This document shows positions 8,782 to 16,624 of a stretch of 64,000 nt of DNA, piece after piece. A program made the position numbers and the translations under genes. The notes below the pieces were generated by a model that was not told the origin of the DNA, ran no database searches, and was given only the letters and a program-made list of their open reading frames with translations. How positions within the stretch are numbered: the stretch's first letter is position 1; every line of letters begins with the position of its first letter. The stretch spans positions 248,001 through 312,000 of the forward strand of contig CBDCPI010000014.1 in assembly GCA_965220245.1 (NCBI GenBank). Direction: 5' to 3'. The DNA comes from CBDCPI01 sp965220245 (GTDB lineage: Bacteria > Chloroflexota > Dehalococcoidia > Lucifugimonadales > UBA3495).

Positions 8782-9063
8782 CTACCGGAGATTCCTGCTC
8801 CTCGCCGAGCTGACCGGCGTTATCTGGGGGATGCCGTCGCTTCCAACATGGACGGTGGCGTTGACGCCGTAGACGTCTCTTAGCATCCCGGGGGTCAGGA
8901 CCGAGGCCGCGTCTCCCGATGCGTAGACCACCCCGTGGTCCATGACCACAAACTGTACGGCGTACCGGGCAGCCAGGTTCAAGTCATGCAAGGTTGACGT
9001 GAAGGGTGAAGGTTGACACCTCTGGGGTGGGTGCTTAAGATGTTTGTGGCTGACCCGCACCAT
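8782..9063 (-). pseudogene. Remnant of an iron/siderophore-type ABC transporter ATPase
   Basis: Residues ~24-80 read TLHDLNLAARYAVQFVVMDHGVVYASGDAASVLTP..LRDVYGVNA. This is the end of a FecE/BtuD/HmuV-type ATPase: the H-loop His with the D-L-N-L-A-A-R-Y run, then the regulatory tail. The Walker A, signature and Walker B parts are missing, and the first ~23 residues (VRVSHKHLKHPPQRCQ) are unrelated. It is therefore a 3' remnant that cannot work. No permease or binding protein is beside it. Confidence 0.75.
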
Positions 9064-9141
9064 CCAAGCCCGGCCGAGTTGGCAACGTCCCCTCCCGTAA
9101 CTGCGGCCCGGCGACCTTAAGGTATCGGACCGATCCGCAGC

Positions 9142-10194
9142 ATGGGCGCTTTATCCGCACTGGGCCGACTCCTCGCAAAATGGTATGTCGCCGGGACAAT
9201 CTTTGGGGCCTTGGGCATCGTCTTGGGCTTCATGGTCTTCTTCAACGTGTGGCCCGGCAAGCCTAAAATCGGCGTTATCGATATACCTTTTACCGTCATT
9301 GGGGAGCGGGCAACTTTCGAAATTACCGCACTCTTGGACTATGCCCGGCGGACCGACTCCATCAAAGCCGTCGTTATCAGCATTAACTCCCCGGGCGGGG
9401 GCGCCGCCGCCAGCGAGGAACTGTACTTCCAGACCGCAAAGCTGCGGGAAAAGAAACCGGTGGTCATGGTGATGAACGGGATAGTGGCCAGCGGCGGCTA
9501 TATGATGTCCCTGGGCTCCAACTATATGTACGCCAAGCCGTCGTCTTTCGTCGGAAGCGTAGGCGTCATTCTGTCACCGGCGCCTCCTTTGATTCCCGGT
9601 CCGCCCAGGGAACAGAACGTGCTGACCGGGCCCTTCAAGGCCCAAGGGGGCGATAGAAAGCACTTTGTTGCCCTGACCGATCAACTAAAGCGTTCCTTTG
9701 CCCAGTTGGTGGAGATTGAGCGCGGCGCTAAGCTAACTATCACCATCGACCAGGTGACCCAGGCCGGCATATATTCCGGCATTGAGGGAGTCCGGCTGGG
9801 CTTGGTCGATGGCATCGGAGGGCGCGAAGATGCTATCCAGAAAGCGGCCAGTCTCGCCAGCATCACCGGATACGATTTGGTGGACGTGAATACCGAAGTG
9901 GCCCGGATCATGAACGAAAAGCTGGACCGAATATGGGAACCCCTCGACTCCAAGCCATTGTTTGCTACTGCCTATGTCGACAGGCCCGGTTTGGCGGACA
10001 CGCTCACCGGTGAGGAAGCATTGGGGGACGCGACGGGCCTGGGGATATTGCCTTGGGGAGGCGAAGCCGAAGTCCTGCGGACCTTGCCGTTCCCTGGCGG
10101 GCTGGGCGAGGACCCGGCTACGGCGCTGCCCGACTTTCCGCTCAAGATAAACGGTCCTAACGTGTATTACTTGTATGTCGGCCCCACTCCTTAA
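9142..10194 (+). CDS. Membrane-anchored S49 (SppA-type) peptidase
   Basis: 350 residues. A transmembrane segment spans about residues 15-36 (YVAGTIFGALGIVLGFMVFF). The ClpP/crotonase-fold S49 core follows: INSPGGG (81-87) for the oxyanion hole, and VASGGY with the probable nucleophile Ser117. A Lys (Lys166 in GPFKAQGG, or Lys173) lies about 50 residues on, as in single-domain SppA, and the GLVDGIGG motif is near 220. Known relatives degrade signal peptides or membrane proteins. A ~100-residue C-terminal extension without clear similarity follows. It overlaps the next gene by 20 bp, so it is the first gene of a coupled three-gene operon. Confidence 0.85.
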   Translation: MGALSALGRLLAKWYVAGTIFGALGIVLGFMVFFNVWPGKPKIGVIDIPFTVIGERATFEITALLDYARRTDSIKAVVISINSPGGGAAASEELYFQTAKLREKKPVVMVMNGIVASGGYMMSLGSNYMYAKPSSFVGSVGVILSPAPPLIPGPPREQNVLTGPFKAQGGDRKHFVALTDQLKRSFAQLVEIERGAKLTITIDQVTQAGIYSGIEGVRLGLVDGIGGREDAIQKAASLASITGYDLVDVNTEVARIMNEKLDRIWEPLDSKPLFATAYVDRPGLADTLTGEEALGDATGLGILPWGGEAEVLRTLPFPGGLGEDPATALPDFPLKINGPNVYYLYVGPTP

Positions 10195-11497
10195 GATCGG
10201 CCTGTTGCTCCTGCTCCCGGTATTCGCCGTGGCTTATTTCCTCGGGGCCTACTTCTTTTACTACCGGGGCGGCTACGATCCCCCGCCCACCGCCGCCGCG
10301 TCCTTCGATGACCTAGCGCTCCCGGTTTCCAACCAAGCCAGCTTTTCTGAGGTACCCGAGGTACACCGGGGCACCCTGGTGGTAGACGGCGCTCATCGCA
10401 ATATTTTCCGAGCGAAGGAGATTTCCAGCTTCCTAAGTAAAATTACCGCCAGGGGCCACAACGTCAAGTTTATCGGCGAACCCTCTATCTTTGGCGGCTT
10501 CCTGCCGCTCGATGGACCCACCCGAGTCGCGCTGCTGGAGCAGCACCTCCGGCAAGCCCGGAGTCTGGTGGTAATCTTGCCCGGCGATGCTTTCTCGCCC
10601 CAAGAAGCCGATTTGGTCGAGCAGTTTGTCAAAAAGGGGGGCCGGCTGCTGCTGATTGGCGACCCCACCCGGCGCAACCAGATCAATACCTTAGCCGAGC
10701 GTTTCGGCATTGCCTTCCAACCCGACTACCTGTTTAACACCGTGGAATACGACCTGAACTTTGAGAACATTTACATCAGGGATTTTGTTCCGGACGCGTT
10801 GACCAACAAGTTGCGCCAGATTGTTCTTTATACCGCAGGGTCGGTCAACTCTGTCGGCCCAGGACTCGCCTACGCCGACGGCAACACCCAGTCCTCGGTG
10901 GTGGAAAGAATCGAGCCCTTCTTTCCGGTGGTCAAGGGACCCGACGGCCGTGTGGTGGCCATCGGGGACTTTACTTTCTTGGTCCCTCCCCAAAACTCCA
11001 TTCCGGACAACGACCAATTCCTGTCCAACATCGCCGACTTCTTGACTACCAGCCAGAGGGAATTCAACCTGGCCGACTTTCCGTATTTCTTTGAAGACGA
11101 TGTTGACATCCTGCTGGGCCGGTCGTCCTTGTTCGATGTAGGGGCCTCGGTCAAGGCCCTGCTGGCCCAATTCGGGACCGCCGGGGAAATCGTCGGCGCC
11201 GAAGACATCACCAACGACCTGGTATACTTGGGGCTTTATCAAGACGCTGCCGATGTTGCCCAGTACCTGGGCGCTGCCGGCATCCAAACGGGCGCGGCAC
11301 TGCGTACACCTTTCACACCAGCCCTAGACCCCGCCGGGACCGCGCTAGTCCTCCTCCACCAAACTCCGGAGCGGCGCGTGTTGACCATTTTGGGAGACTC
11401 TTATTCTGATCTCGCTGAGATAGTGGGCCAAATGAGCTCTGACGAGTTTAGGCAAGGGCTGGTTAGCGAATCTTTGGGAGTGTATCGGACTCCATGA
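10175..11497 (+). CDS. Membrane-anchored DUF4350/GATase-like protein
   Basis: 440 residues with an N-terminal membrane segment at about 7-30 (GLLLLLPVFAVAYFLGAYFFYY). The first soluble half resembles DUF4350 or glutamine-amidotransferase-like folds: RGTLVVDGAHRNIF, LVVILPGDAFSPQEADLVEQFVKKGGRLLLIGDP. After that comes a conserved-looking FPVVKGPDGRVVAIGDFTFL..NDQFLSNIADFL, which resembles the gliding-motility/ABC-associated family. No catalytic Cys is seen, so it is likely a binding or scaffold domain outside the membrane. Its start lies inside the peptidase gene and its stop overlaps the next start (ATGA), implying a shared complex. Confidence 0.65.
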   Translation: MSAPLLKIGLLLLLPVFAVAYFLGAYFFYYRGGYDPPPTAAASFDDLALPVSNQASFSEVPEVHRGTLVVDGAHRNIFRAKEISSFLSKITARGHNVKFIGEPSIFGGFLPLDGPTRVALLEQHLRQARSLVVILPGDAFSPQEADLVEQFVKKGGRLLLIGDPTRRNQINTLAERFGIAFQPDYLFNTVEYDLNFENIYIRDFVPDALTNKLRQIVLYTAGSVNSVGPGLAYADGNTQSSVVERIEPFFPVVKGPDGRVVAIGDFTFLVPPQNSIPDNDQFLSNIADFLTTSQREFNLADFPYFFEDDVDILLGRSSLFDVGASVKALLAQFGTAGEIVGAEDITNDLVYLGLYQDAADVAQYLGAAGIQTGAALRTPFTPALDPAGTALVLLHQTPERRVLTILGDSYSDLAEIVGQMSSDEFRQGLVSESLGVYRTP

Positions 11498-13128
11498 CCG
11501 TTCGTTGGGGAATTATTGCTACGGTAGCCGCCGCGGGACTTTTGATAGCGGCGGCGGCTTGTGCTTCGGACGTATCAACGCCGCCTGACCGCGGGCCGGC
11601 CGGACCGACGCCCAATGCTCAAGCAACCATCACCGCTTTAGCGCAAGCCGTTCAATTCGGCACTCCGACTCCCACTCCGGCGCCAGTTGCGGCCCGAGCG
11701 GCGGCGCAGCGTTTCGCCAGCCAATTCGAGGCCCTTTCCGAAGACTGGGACCAAGCTCACTTGGAGTTCGATGAGTGGCGAAATGGGCTGGCGGCCTGTA
11801 CCGCTAGCCACGTTACATCGGCCTTGGGCAGATTCGCCAGCCAGTCCGCCAGCATTACCGAAGCCGCTAGATCGCTGCCAAGGCCCCAGGTAGTCCGAGA
11901 TTTGTCCGACAAACTCATTGAGGCGGCGGAACTGGAAGAAACGGCGCTGCGGCAACTCCGTGACACCAGGCAACCCAACCGGGGCGCTATAGCCCCAGGT
12001 ACTGCACCTACTTCAAAGAACGGCCCCCCCGAAGTTGAAGATGGCGCTGAGGAAGTCGATGCCCCCAGTGCTGGGCCGCCGGTGTCGGCCTTCGAAGAAG
12101 TGGCTTTTGCCAGGTCCTCGGCGGCTGAGTTGCGTAAGCTGGTAGCCGACGCCCTTAACGACCGCTCGTCAGCCACCGAGATGGGCGCTTTAGCCAAAAT
12201 AGAGGCCTTTGCGGCGATGTTCCAAGAGGTGGAGGCCTCGTGGGACCAATTCAACCAGGACTACGATGCCCTGCGGAACGAGGCTGTCGGCCTAAGCCGG
12301 GAGGAGACTTCCGCCCGTGCCGGGGCCCTCATCGATCAATTTAGGTCCATTACCGTCGCCATACGAAACTTGCCTCCCTTTGGGGCTACCCGCGAGGTTG
12401 CCGAGCTCTTGGGCCAAACGGCAACCCGACATGACTTGGCCTTGCGCCGCCTCCGGGGTGGGTTAACCAAGAGCAGCGAGGTGTCAAGCAAAACCCCTGA
12501 AAACAAAGGGAAATCCGACGGAGATGGCTCCGAGGCGCCTAATACCCCCCTTGAAAATGGCGAGAAGTCCGGTGAAGCTGGCTCCGAAGCATCCAATAAC
12601 AACCCGGATTCGGGAGCGGCCGAGTCTTTCGATAACTTCGATAGCCAACTGGTGTCCAGCAACGCCGCCCGTACCACCGCAAGGAAGTTGCTGGCCCAAG
12701 CGAGAGCAGAGTTTTCGGAGGAAACGGAAGCCCGGGTGGGTGAGTTCGTTGACGCCTACGAAGATTTAGTCCTAAGCTGGGACAAATTTCACGATGACTA
12801 CGACCAATGGCGGCAGGTCGAAGGGGGATGCGACCGGTCCCAAGCTATTCAGGCCTTGGGGGGATTCTCCGGCGACTTCGGCTTGGTCGCCAACGCCGTT
12901 AGGGACCTCGATGCCGCGGCGGTCCTACGGTCCATGGGAGAATTGTTAGTGCAAGCCGCAGAGCGGGAAGAACGAGCGCTAAAAGAGCTCCGGGATAAGT
13001 GGCAGCCTTACGATGCCGGAATCTACCAGGCTTACGATAGTGAGCGACAGGCCGCCGGTAAGCTGAGACGGCAAGTGGCCGTGAGCCTCCAGCAACTCTT
13101 GGAAAGGTTCGGGGTTACCTCTCAGTAA
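11494..13128 (+). CDS. Lipoprotein with three helical repeats, unknown function
   Basis: 544 residues. The signal peptide ends in a lipobox (IAAAAC, Cys23). A Pro/Thr-rich linker with TPTPTPAP leads to three homologous helical units at about 68-165, 205-325 and 385-544. Each is marked by a W-D-x-x-x-x-(D/E)-(F/Y)-D-x-x-R motif: DWDQAHLEFDEWR, SWDQFNQDYDALR and SWDKFHDDYDQWR. Each ends in a Glu/Leu/Arg-rich helix (EETALRQLRD; DLALRRLRG; EERALKELRD). Units are joined by Ser/Glu/Gly linkers. I do not recognise the family. Translational coupling with the upstream genes suggests it is the outer partner of the membrane peptidase. Confidence 0.75.
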   Translation: MTVRWGIIATVAAAGLLIAAAACASDVSTPPDRGPAGPTPNAQATITALAQAVQFGTPTPTPAPVAARAAAQRFASQFEALSEDWDQAHLEFDEWRNGLAACTASHVTSALGRFASQSASITEAARSLPRPQVVRDLSDKLIEAAELEETALRQLRDTRQPNRGAIAPGTAPTSKNGPPEVEDGAEEVDAPSAGPPVSAFEEVAFARSSAAELRKLVADALNDRSSATEMGALAKIEAFAAMFQEVEASWDQFNQDYDALRNEAVGLSREETSARAGALIDQFRSITVAIRNLPPFGATREVAELLGQTATRHDLALRRLRGGLTKSSEVSSKTPENKGKSDGDGSEAPNTPLENGEKSGEAGSEASNNNPDSGAAESFDNFDSQLVSSNAARTTARKLLAQARAEFSEETEARVGEFVDAYEDLVLSWDKFHDDYDQWRQVEGGCDRSQAIQALGGFSGDFGLVANAVRDLDAAAVLRSMGELLVQAAEREERALKELRDKWQPYDAGIYQAYDSERQAAGKLRRQVAVSLQQLLERFGVTSQ

Positions 13129-13132
13129 CCCG

Positions 13133-14053
13133 TTACTCTTGGGTAATGTAAGCATACCGGAAGCGGGGTATGATCATCGGGAAGAGGAAGTAATCGTGAA
13201 CATTGGGCTTCAACAAGGCGTAACCGCCTTCGCCATGCCAGAGAGGCACCCAGGGGGCATCCTCTAGGATCATATTCTCGGCTTGGTGGTAGAGCTCAAA
13301 GCGAGCATCCTCATCCAACTCCACTCTCGCTTGCTCCAGAATCGCGTCCACCGCCGAGTTGGAGTATCTGGAGTTGTTGTTACTGCTCTCGGAGTGGAAC
13401 AACATGTCCAGGAAGTTATGCGGGTCGGGATAATCGGCCACCCAACCGAGGCCGCCAAACATCTGGAAGCGGCGTTGATGGAGGTCTTGGAGGAATATGG
13501 CCCACTCCGTTTGCAGTATCTCAATCTCGATCCCCAAAGTTTCGCGCCACATTTGGAGAATGGCCTCCATCACCGGACTTACCGGGGCTCCGAAGGAACC
13601 CGGCAAAGTAAGCACTATGTGGGGAAACTCGTCCAAGTTCTCGCCGTACTTGGACTCCCGCAACAACTGCCGGGCCTTCTCCTGATCATACTCATACCCC
13701 TGTACCGCCGGGTTGTAGCCGGGGAACGACGGGGGCAAGATGCCCTTGGCCGACGCTACTTGGTCTTGTAACAAGACCTTGGCCAAGGTCGCCTTATCCA
13801 CGGCATAGTTGAAAGCCTGCCGCACCTTCACGTCGTCGAAGGGGGGCTTTTCGGCGTTCATGCCCACATAGCGAATGTCAAAACCGGGCGGGCCCTGCTT
13901 TGCCTCTTGGCTTAAAGGGTTGGAGGGGTCCAAGATGCTATCCAGGTTCAAGAGGCTCACGCCAGTGACGTGAATCTCGTCGTTTTCGTACATCAACAAC
14001 GAGTCGCCGCCGCTGAGAATAAACCTGACCTCCTCCAGTTTGGCCGGCCCCAA
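13133..14053 (-). CDS. ABC substrate-binding protein (family 5), C-terminal fragment
   Basis: This is the C-terminal two thirds of a peptide/nickel-type solute-binding protein: DVKVRQAFNYAVDKATLAK, ARQLLRESKYGENLDEFPHIVLTLPGS and WRETLGIEIEILQTEWAIFLQDL. The sequence at its start (GPAKLEEVRFILSGGDSLLMYEN) continues directly from the N-terminal fragment once one A is removed from the run at 14067-14070 (T on the plus strand). The ATG at 14053 is therefore not native. The intact protein would be about 565 residues. No permease genes are next to it; the only ATPase of this class in the window is at 36189-37166. Confidence 0.75.
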   Translation of the reverse strand: MGPAKLEEVRFILSGGDSLLMYENDEIHVTGVSLLNLDSILDPSNPLSQEAKQGPPGFDIRYVGMNAEKPPFDDVKVRQAFNYAVDKATLAKVLLQDQVASAKGILPPSFPGYNPAVQGYEYDQEKARQLLRESKYGENLDEFPHIVLTLPGSFGAPVSPVMEAILQMWRETLGIEIEILQTEWAIFLQDLHQRRFQMFGGLGWVADYPDPHNFLDMLFHSESSNNNSRYSNSAVDAILEQARVELDEDARFELYHQAENMILEDAPWVPLWHGEGGYALLKPNVHDYFLFPMIIPRFRYAYITQE

Positions 14054-14837
14054 GTGATAGGAGTCGTTTTCGCTGCAACCGTATCACTTCGCCGGGCACG
14101 TATTCTTCCAGCCGGAAAGGGCCGGTGCCGTTGGGAGTCTCAAACCAAGTGGGGTTGCCCTCCACACTCTCTTGGTCCAAGACAAAGCCGGTAGGATAGG
14201 TCAACTTGGACAAGAAGAAAGCTTTGGGGGCGTCGATAGTGATGGAGAGGGTATGATCGTTGATGACCTTGATACCCTCTATACTGGTTGCCCGTCCTTC
14301 AATCTTGTCTTGGAAGCCGACAATGTCCCCGAAAAACACATCCACCACCGGCGATTGGGTCTCCGGGTCCGAGACTCTCTCCATCGACCATTTGAAGTCC
14401 TGGGCGGTAACCGGATCGCCATTATGGAATTTGGCGTCTTCCCTCAAGAAGAAGGTATAGGTCCTGCCGTCGTCGCTGACGCTCCAGTCTCTCGCCAAGT
14501 CGGGCGCTATCTCCAGATTTTGGTCGATAGTGACCAAGCCGCCGTAGATCTCCACGATATAGAGAGAGGAACTGGTATCTACCGACAGGTGCGGGTCGAG
14601 GGTAGGGGGATCGTCGCCCAGCCTCACCAGAACAGCATCCTCTTGGACCTCACCCGGCTGAGCCCCGGCCTGGGATGCTTGTCGGGTGGCCGACGCCGTA
14701 GCAAGGGGAGTGGTCGCTGCGAGGGTGGGTGACGCGACCGTCGGCGTCACCGCTGGGCTAGTGGCCGTCGACGGTGTCCCACCACAGGCCATGGACACCA
14801 CCAACAGGGCGCCCGCCAATAACCAGAAAAGCCTCAT
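13938..14837 (-). CDS. ABC substrate-binding lipoprotein (family 5), N-terminal fragment
   Basis: The signal peptide has a lipobox (LLVVSMAC, Cys18) and a Thr/Ala-rich linker. Family-5 landmarks follow: VRLGDDPPTLDPHLSVDTSS, IYGGLVTIDQNLEIAPDLARDWSVSDDGRTYTFFLREDAKFHNGDPVTAQDFKWSMER, GTGPFRLEEYVPGEVIRLQR. After R-L-Q-R the frame breaks: it reads KRLLSLGAG, whereas the family-like RNDSYHLGPAKLEE appears if one base of the homopolymer at 14067-14070 is dropped. Such proteins capture oligopeptides, nickel or opines outside the cell for ABC import. It is either a pseudogene or one base miscalled. Confidence 0.75.
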   Translation of the reverse strand: MRLFWLLAGALLVVSMACGGTPSTATSPAVTPTVASPTLAATTPLATASATRQASQAGAQPGEVQEDAVLVRLGDDPPTLDPHLSVDTSSSLYIVEIYGGLVTIDQNLEIAPDLARDWSVSDDGRTYTFFLREDAKFHNGDPVTAQDFKWSMERVSDPETQSPVVDVFFGDIVGFQDKIEGRATSIEGIKVINDHTLSITIDAPKAFFLSKLTYPTGFVLDQESVEGNPTWFETPNGTGPFRLEEYVPGEVIRLQRKRLLSLGAGQTGGGQVYSQRRRLVVDVRKRRDSRHWREPLEPG

Positions 14838-15015
14838 ACTGCTCCTTGACTTACTTCTCCACCGGATTTCCCGCAGTGTCCACCTTACGAATTACCGGAC
14901 AGACCTAGACCCACTGAGGGATGCGAAGCCCTATAAATGACGAGTCTCATAGCATAGTACGACGATAATGAGTTTATGGATGGCTCTGGTTGATGTCAAT
15001 CTCGCCCCCAAGCGA

Positions 15016-15263
15016 TAACTGTTCAGACTTGATACGGCATTCCGGGCACCGGACCCGTCATTCTGGCTCAAGGCCGGAATCCAGAAGCGTTTGCAACCGG
15101 CAACGCCTGTCCTGAGCTTGTCGAAGGGTTCCTTTTCCTCAACATTTCTGGATTCCCGCCTGCGCGGGAATGACGGTTGGGCGGCAGAATGTCGGGAGGG
15201 GATTAGCACTGGCATTGCGGATGTGGCTATCAGTCAATTCGCCTCAGCAAGTCTGAACAGTTA
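15016..15263. mobile_element. MITE-like element A (TAACTGTTCAGA termini)
   Basis: The 248-bp element is bounded by TAACTGTTCAGACTTG and its inverse CAAGTCTGAACAGTTA. The flanks are CCCCAAGCGA (15006-15015) and CCTTAAGCGG (15264-15273), 7 of 10 identical, consistent with a decayed target-site duplication. The interior contains ATTCCGGCC and CATTCCCGCGCAGGCGGGAAT palindromes and a CCTGTCCTGAGCTTGTCGAA step. Its reverse complement matches element C (57638-57841) over nearly the whole length. It has no coding capacity, so it would need a transposase elsewhere. Confidence 0.85.
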
Positions 15264-15281
15264 CCTTAAGCGGTACCACAT

Positions 15282-15318
15282 AAAGAAGCCCCAGGAAATC
15301 CCTTCCTGGGGCTTCTTT
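15282..15318. terminator. Bidirectional intrinsic terminator
   Basis: A perfect 16-bp stem (15282-15297 with 15303-15318, AAAGAAGCCCCAGGAA and its inverse) has a 5-nt loop and A/T tracts at both ends. It lies 50 bp beyond the stop of the minus-strand monooxygenase gene, so it most likely ends that transcript. Confidence 0.85.
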
Positions 15319-15367
15319 ACTTAACACTTGGTCGACCCACCGGCAGCGGCCGACATCTTTCAGCCAG

Positions 15368-16561
15368 TTAGTCGGCGACGGCCGAGGCTGCGGTCTTACT
15401 GAAGGCCGGGATCACTTCCTTGCCGAACAACTCGATGGACTCCATTACCTGTTCGTGGGGAATGGTCTCGGTCTGCATTATCATCATCACTTGATCGACG
15501 CCGATGTCCTCGTACATCTGGATGGTCTTGATGCAGCTTTCCGGATTCCCGGCGATGATGACGCCCCGGTCGGCCAGGGTGTTGGCATCCAATTGGGCAA
15601 TGGCGGCACGGGCCGCCCCTGGACCCGAGTCCAAGGAGATCCCGGCTTCGGCCGCTTGCTCCTTGTGCGCGTCATCGGACTGGCGCAGCCAGCGGCCGAA
15701 GTCGGCTTGCAAGTGGTCCGGAACTCCTCCCCACGCCTCCAGCAACTCCTCGTAAGCGCCGATGCGGCCCTGGATGTAGGGTTTATCCGGCCCAAAGAAG
15801 GTTTTCATGGACTCGGCAGCCAACTCCTTGGCCGCTTGGTCGTCCTTGCTGCAAAAGGCGTGCACGTTGTTGCCCCAGAACTCGTTGACGAAGGCTCCCA
15901 CCGGGTCGGCGTCCTTGATGGCGTCCCGGTAGACTTTTACATGGTCCGCCAAGATGTCCACCGCGTAGGAGGACGAGGACAATACGCCGATGCCCTTTTG
16001 GGCCGCCAAGCGGAAGCTCTCCGTTTGGGTGCAGGCTAGATACATGCGAGGATGGGGCTTCTGGAAGATCTTGGGGAGGACCCGCCTCGCCGGGACGTTC
16101 CAAAACTTGCCTTCCCAAGAAAACTCGTCGGACTGCCAGATTTGAGGAAGCATGGTAATTGCTTCATCCCAGCGGTCGCGGGTCTCCCGGGGGTCAATGC
16201 CCTGTCCGGTCTGCTCGTAGGCGTTGGAGCGACCGGTGCCGAATTCCACCCGCCCGTCGGTCAACTGGTCAACCATTGCTACCCGCTCGGCGATGCGTAC
16301 CGGGTGATGGTTGGGCAGGATCGAGACCCCGAAGCCGATCCGGATGTTCTTGGTCCGCTGGCTGAGGGCGCCAAACAACACCTCCGGGCAGGGGGAACCA
16401 GAGAAGCCCATCAGGAAGTGGTGTTCCACGAACCAGAGGTTGTCGAAGCCCACTTGATCGGCCAACTCGCACTGGTCCAGAGTTTCTTTATACAGGCTGT
16501 TCCAATCGACATCGTTGCCTTGGTAAGGGCGCTGCGCCTCGTATAGTAGTCCAAACTTCAT
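15368..16561 (-). CDS. Luciferase-like (LLM class) flavin-dependent monooxygenase
   Basis: 397 residues, a full-length bacterial-luciferase-fold oxidoreductase. Landmarks are MKFGLLYEAQRPYQ at the N-terminus, FDNLWFVEHHFL (~40-51), IRIGFGVSILPNHHPVRIAERVAMVDQLTDGRVEFGTGRS (~95-133), and a late ANTLADRGVIIAGNPESCIKTIQMYEDIGVDQVMM. It uses reduced FMN or F420 to oxidise small organics; the substrate is not predictable. It is one of four such loci here. A terminator follows, and an insertion sequence sits 64 bp upstream of its start. Confidence 0.9.
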   Translation of the reverse strand: MKFGLLYEAQRPYQGNDVDWNSLYKETLDQCELADQVGFDNLWFVEHHFLMGFSGSPCPEVLFGALSQRTKNIRIGFGVSILPNHHPVRIAERVAMVDQLTDGRVEFGTGRSNAYEQTGQGIDPRETRDRWDEAITMLPQIWQSDEFSWEGKFWNVPARRVLPKIFQKPHPRMYLACTQTESFRLAAQKGIGVLSSSSYAVDILADHVKVYRDAIKDADPVGAFVNEFWGNNVHAFCSKDDQAAKELAAESMKTFFGPDKPYIQGRIGAYEELLEAWGGVPDHLQADFGRWLRQSDDAHKEQAAEAGISLDSGPGAARAAIAQLDANTLADRGVIIAGNPESCIKTIQMYEDIGVDQVMMIMQTETIPHEQVMESIELFGKEVIPAFSKTAASAVAD

Positions 16562-16624
16562 CTGTGTTCTCCTACAGAGTTAATGGGAGATCGGGGAGGA
16601 AACGCAACAACTACAGAGTTAAGC

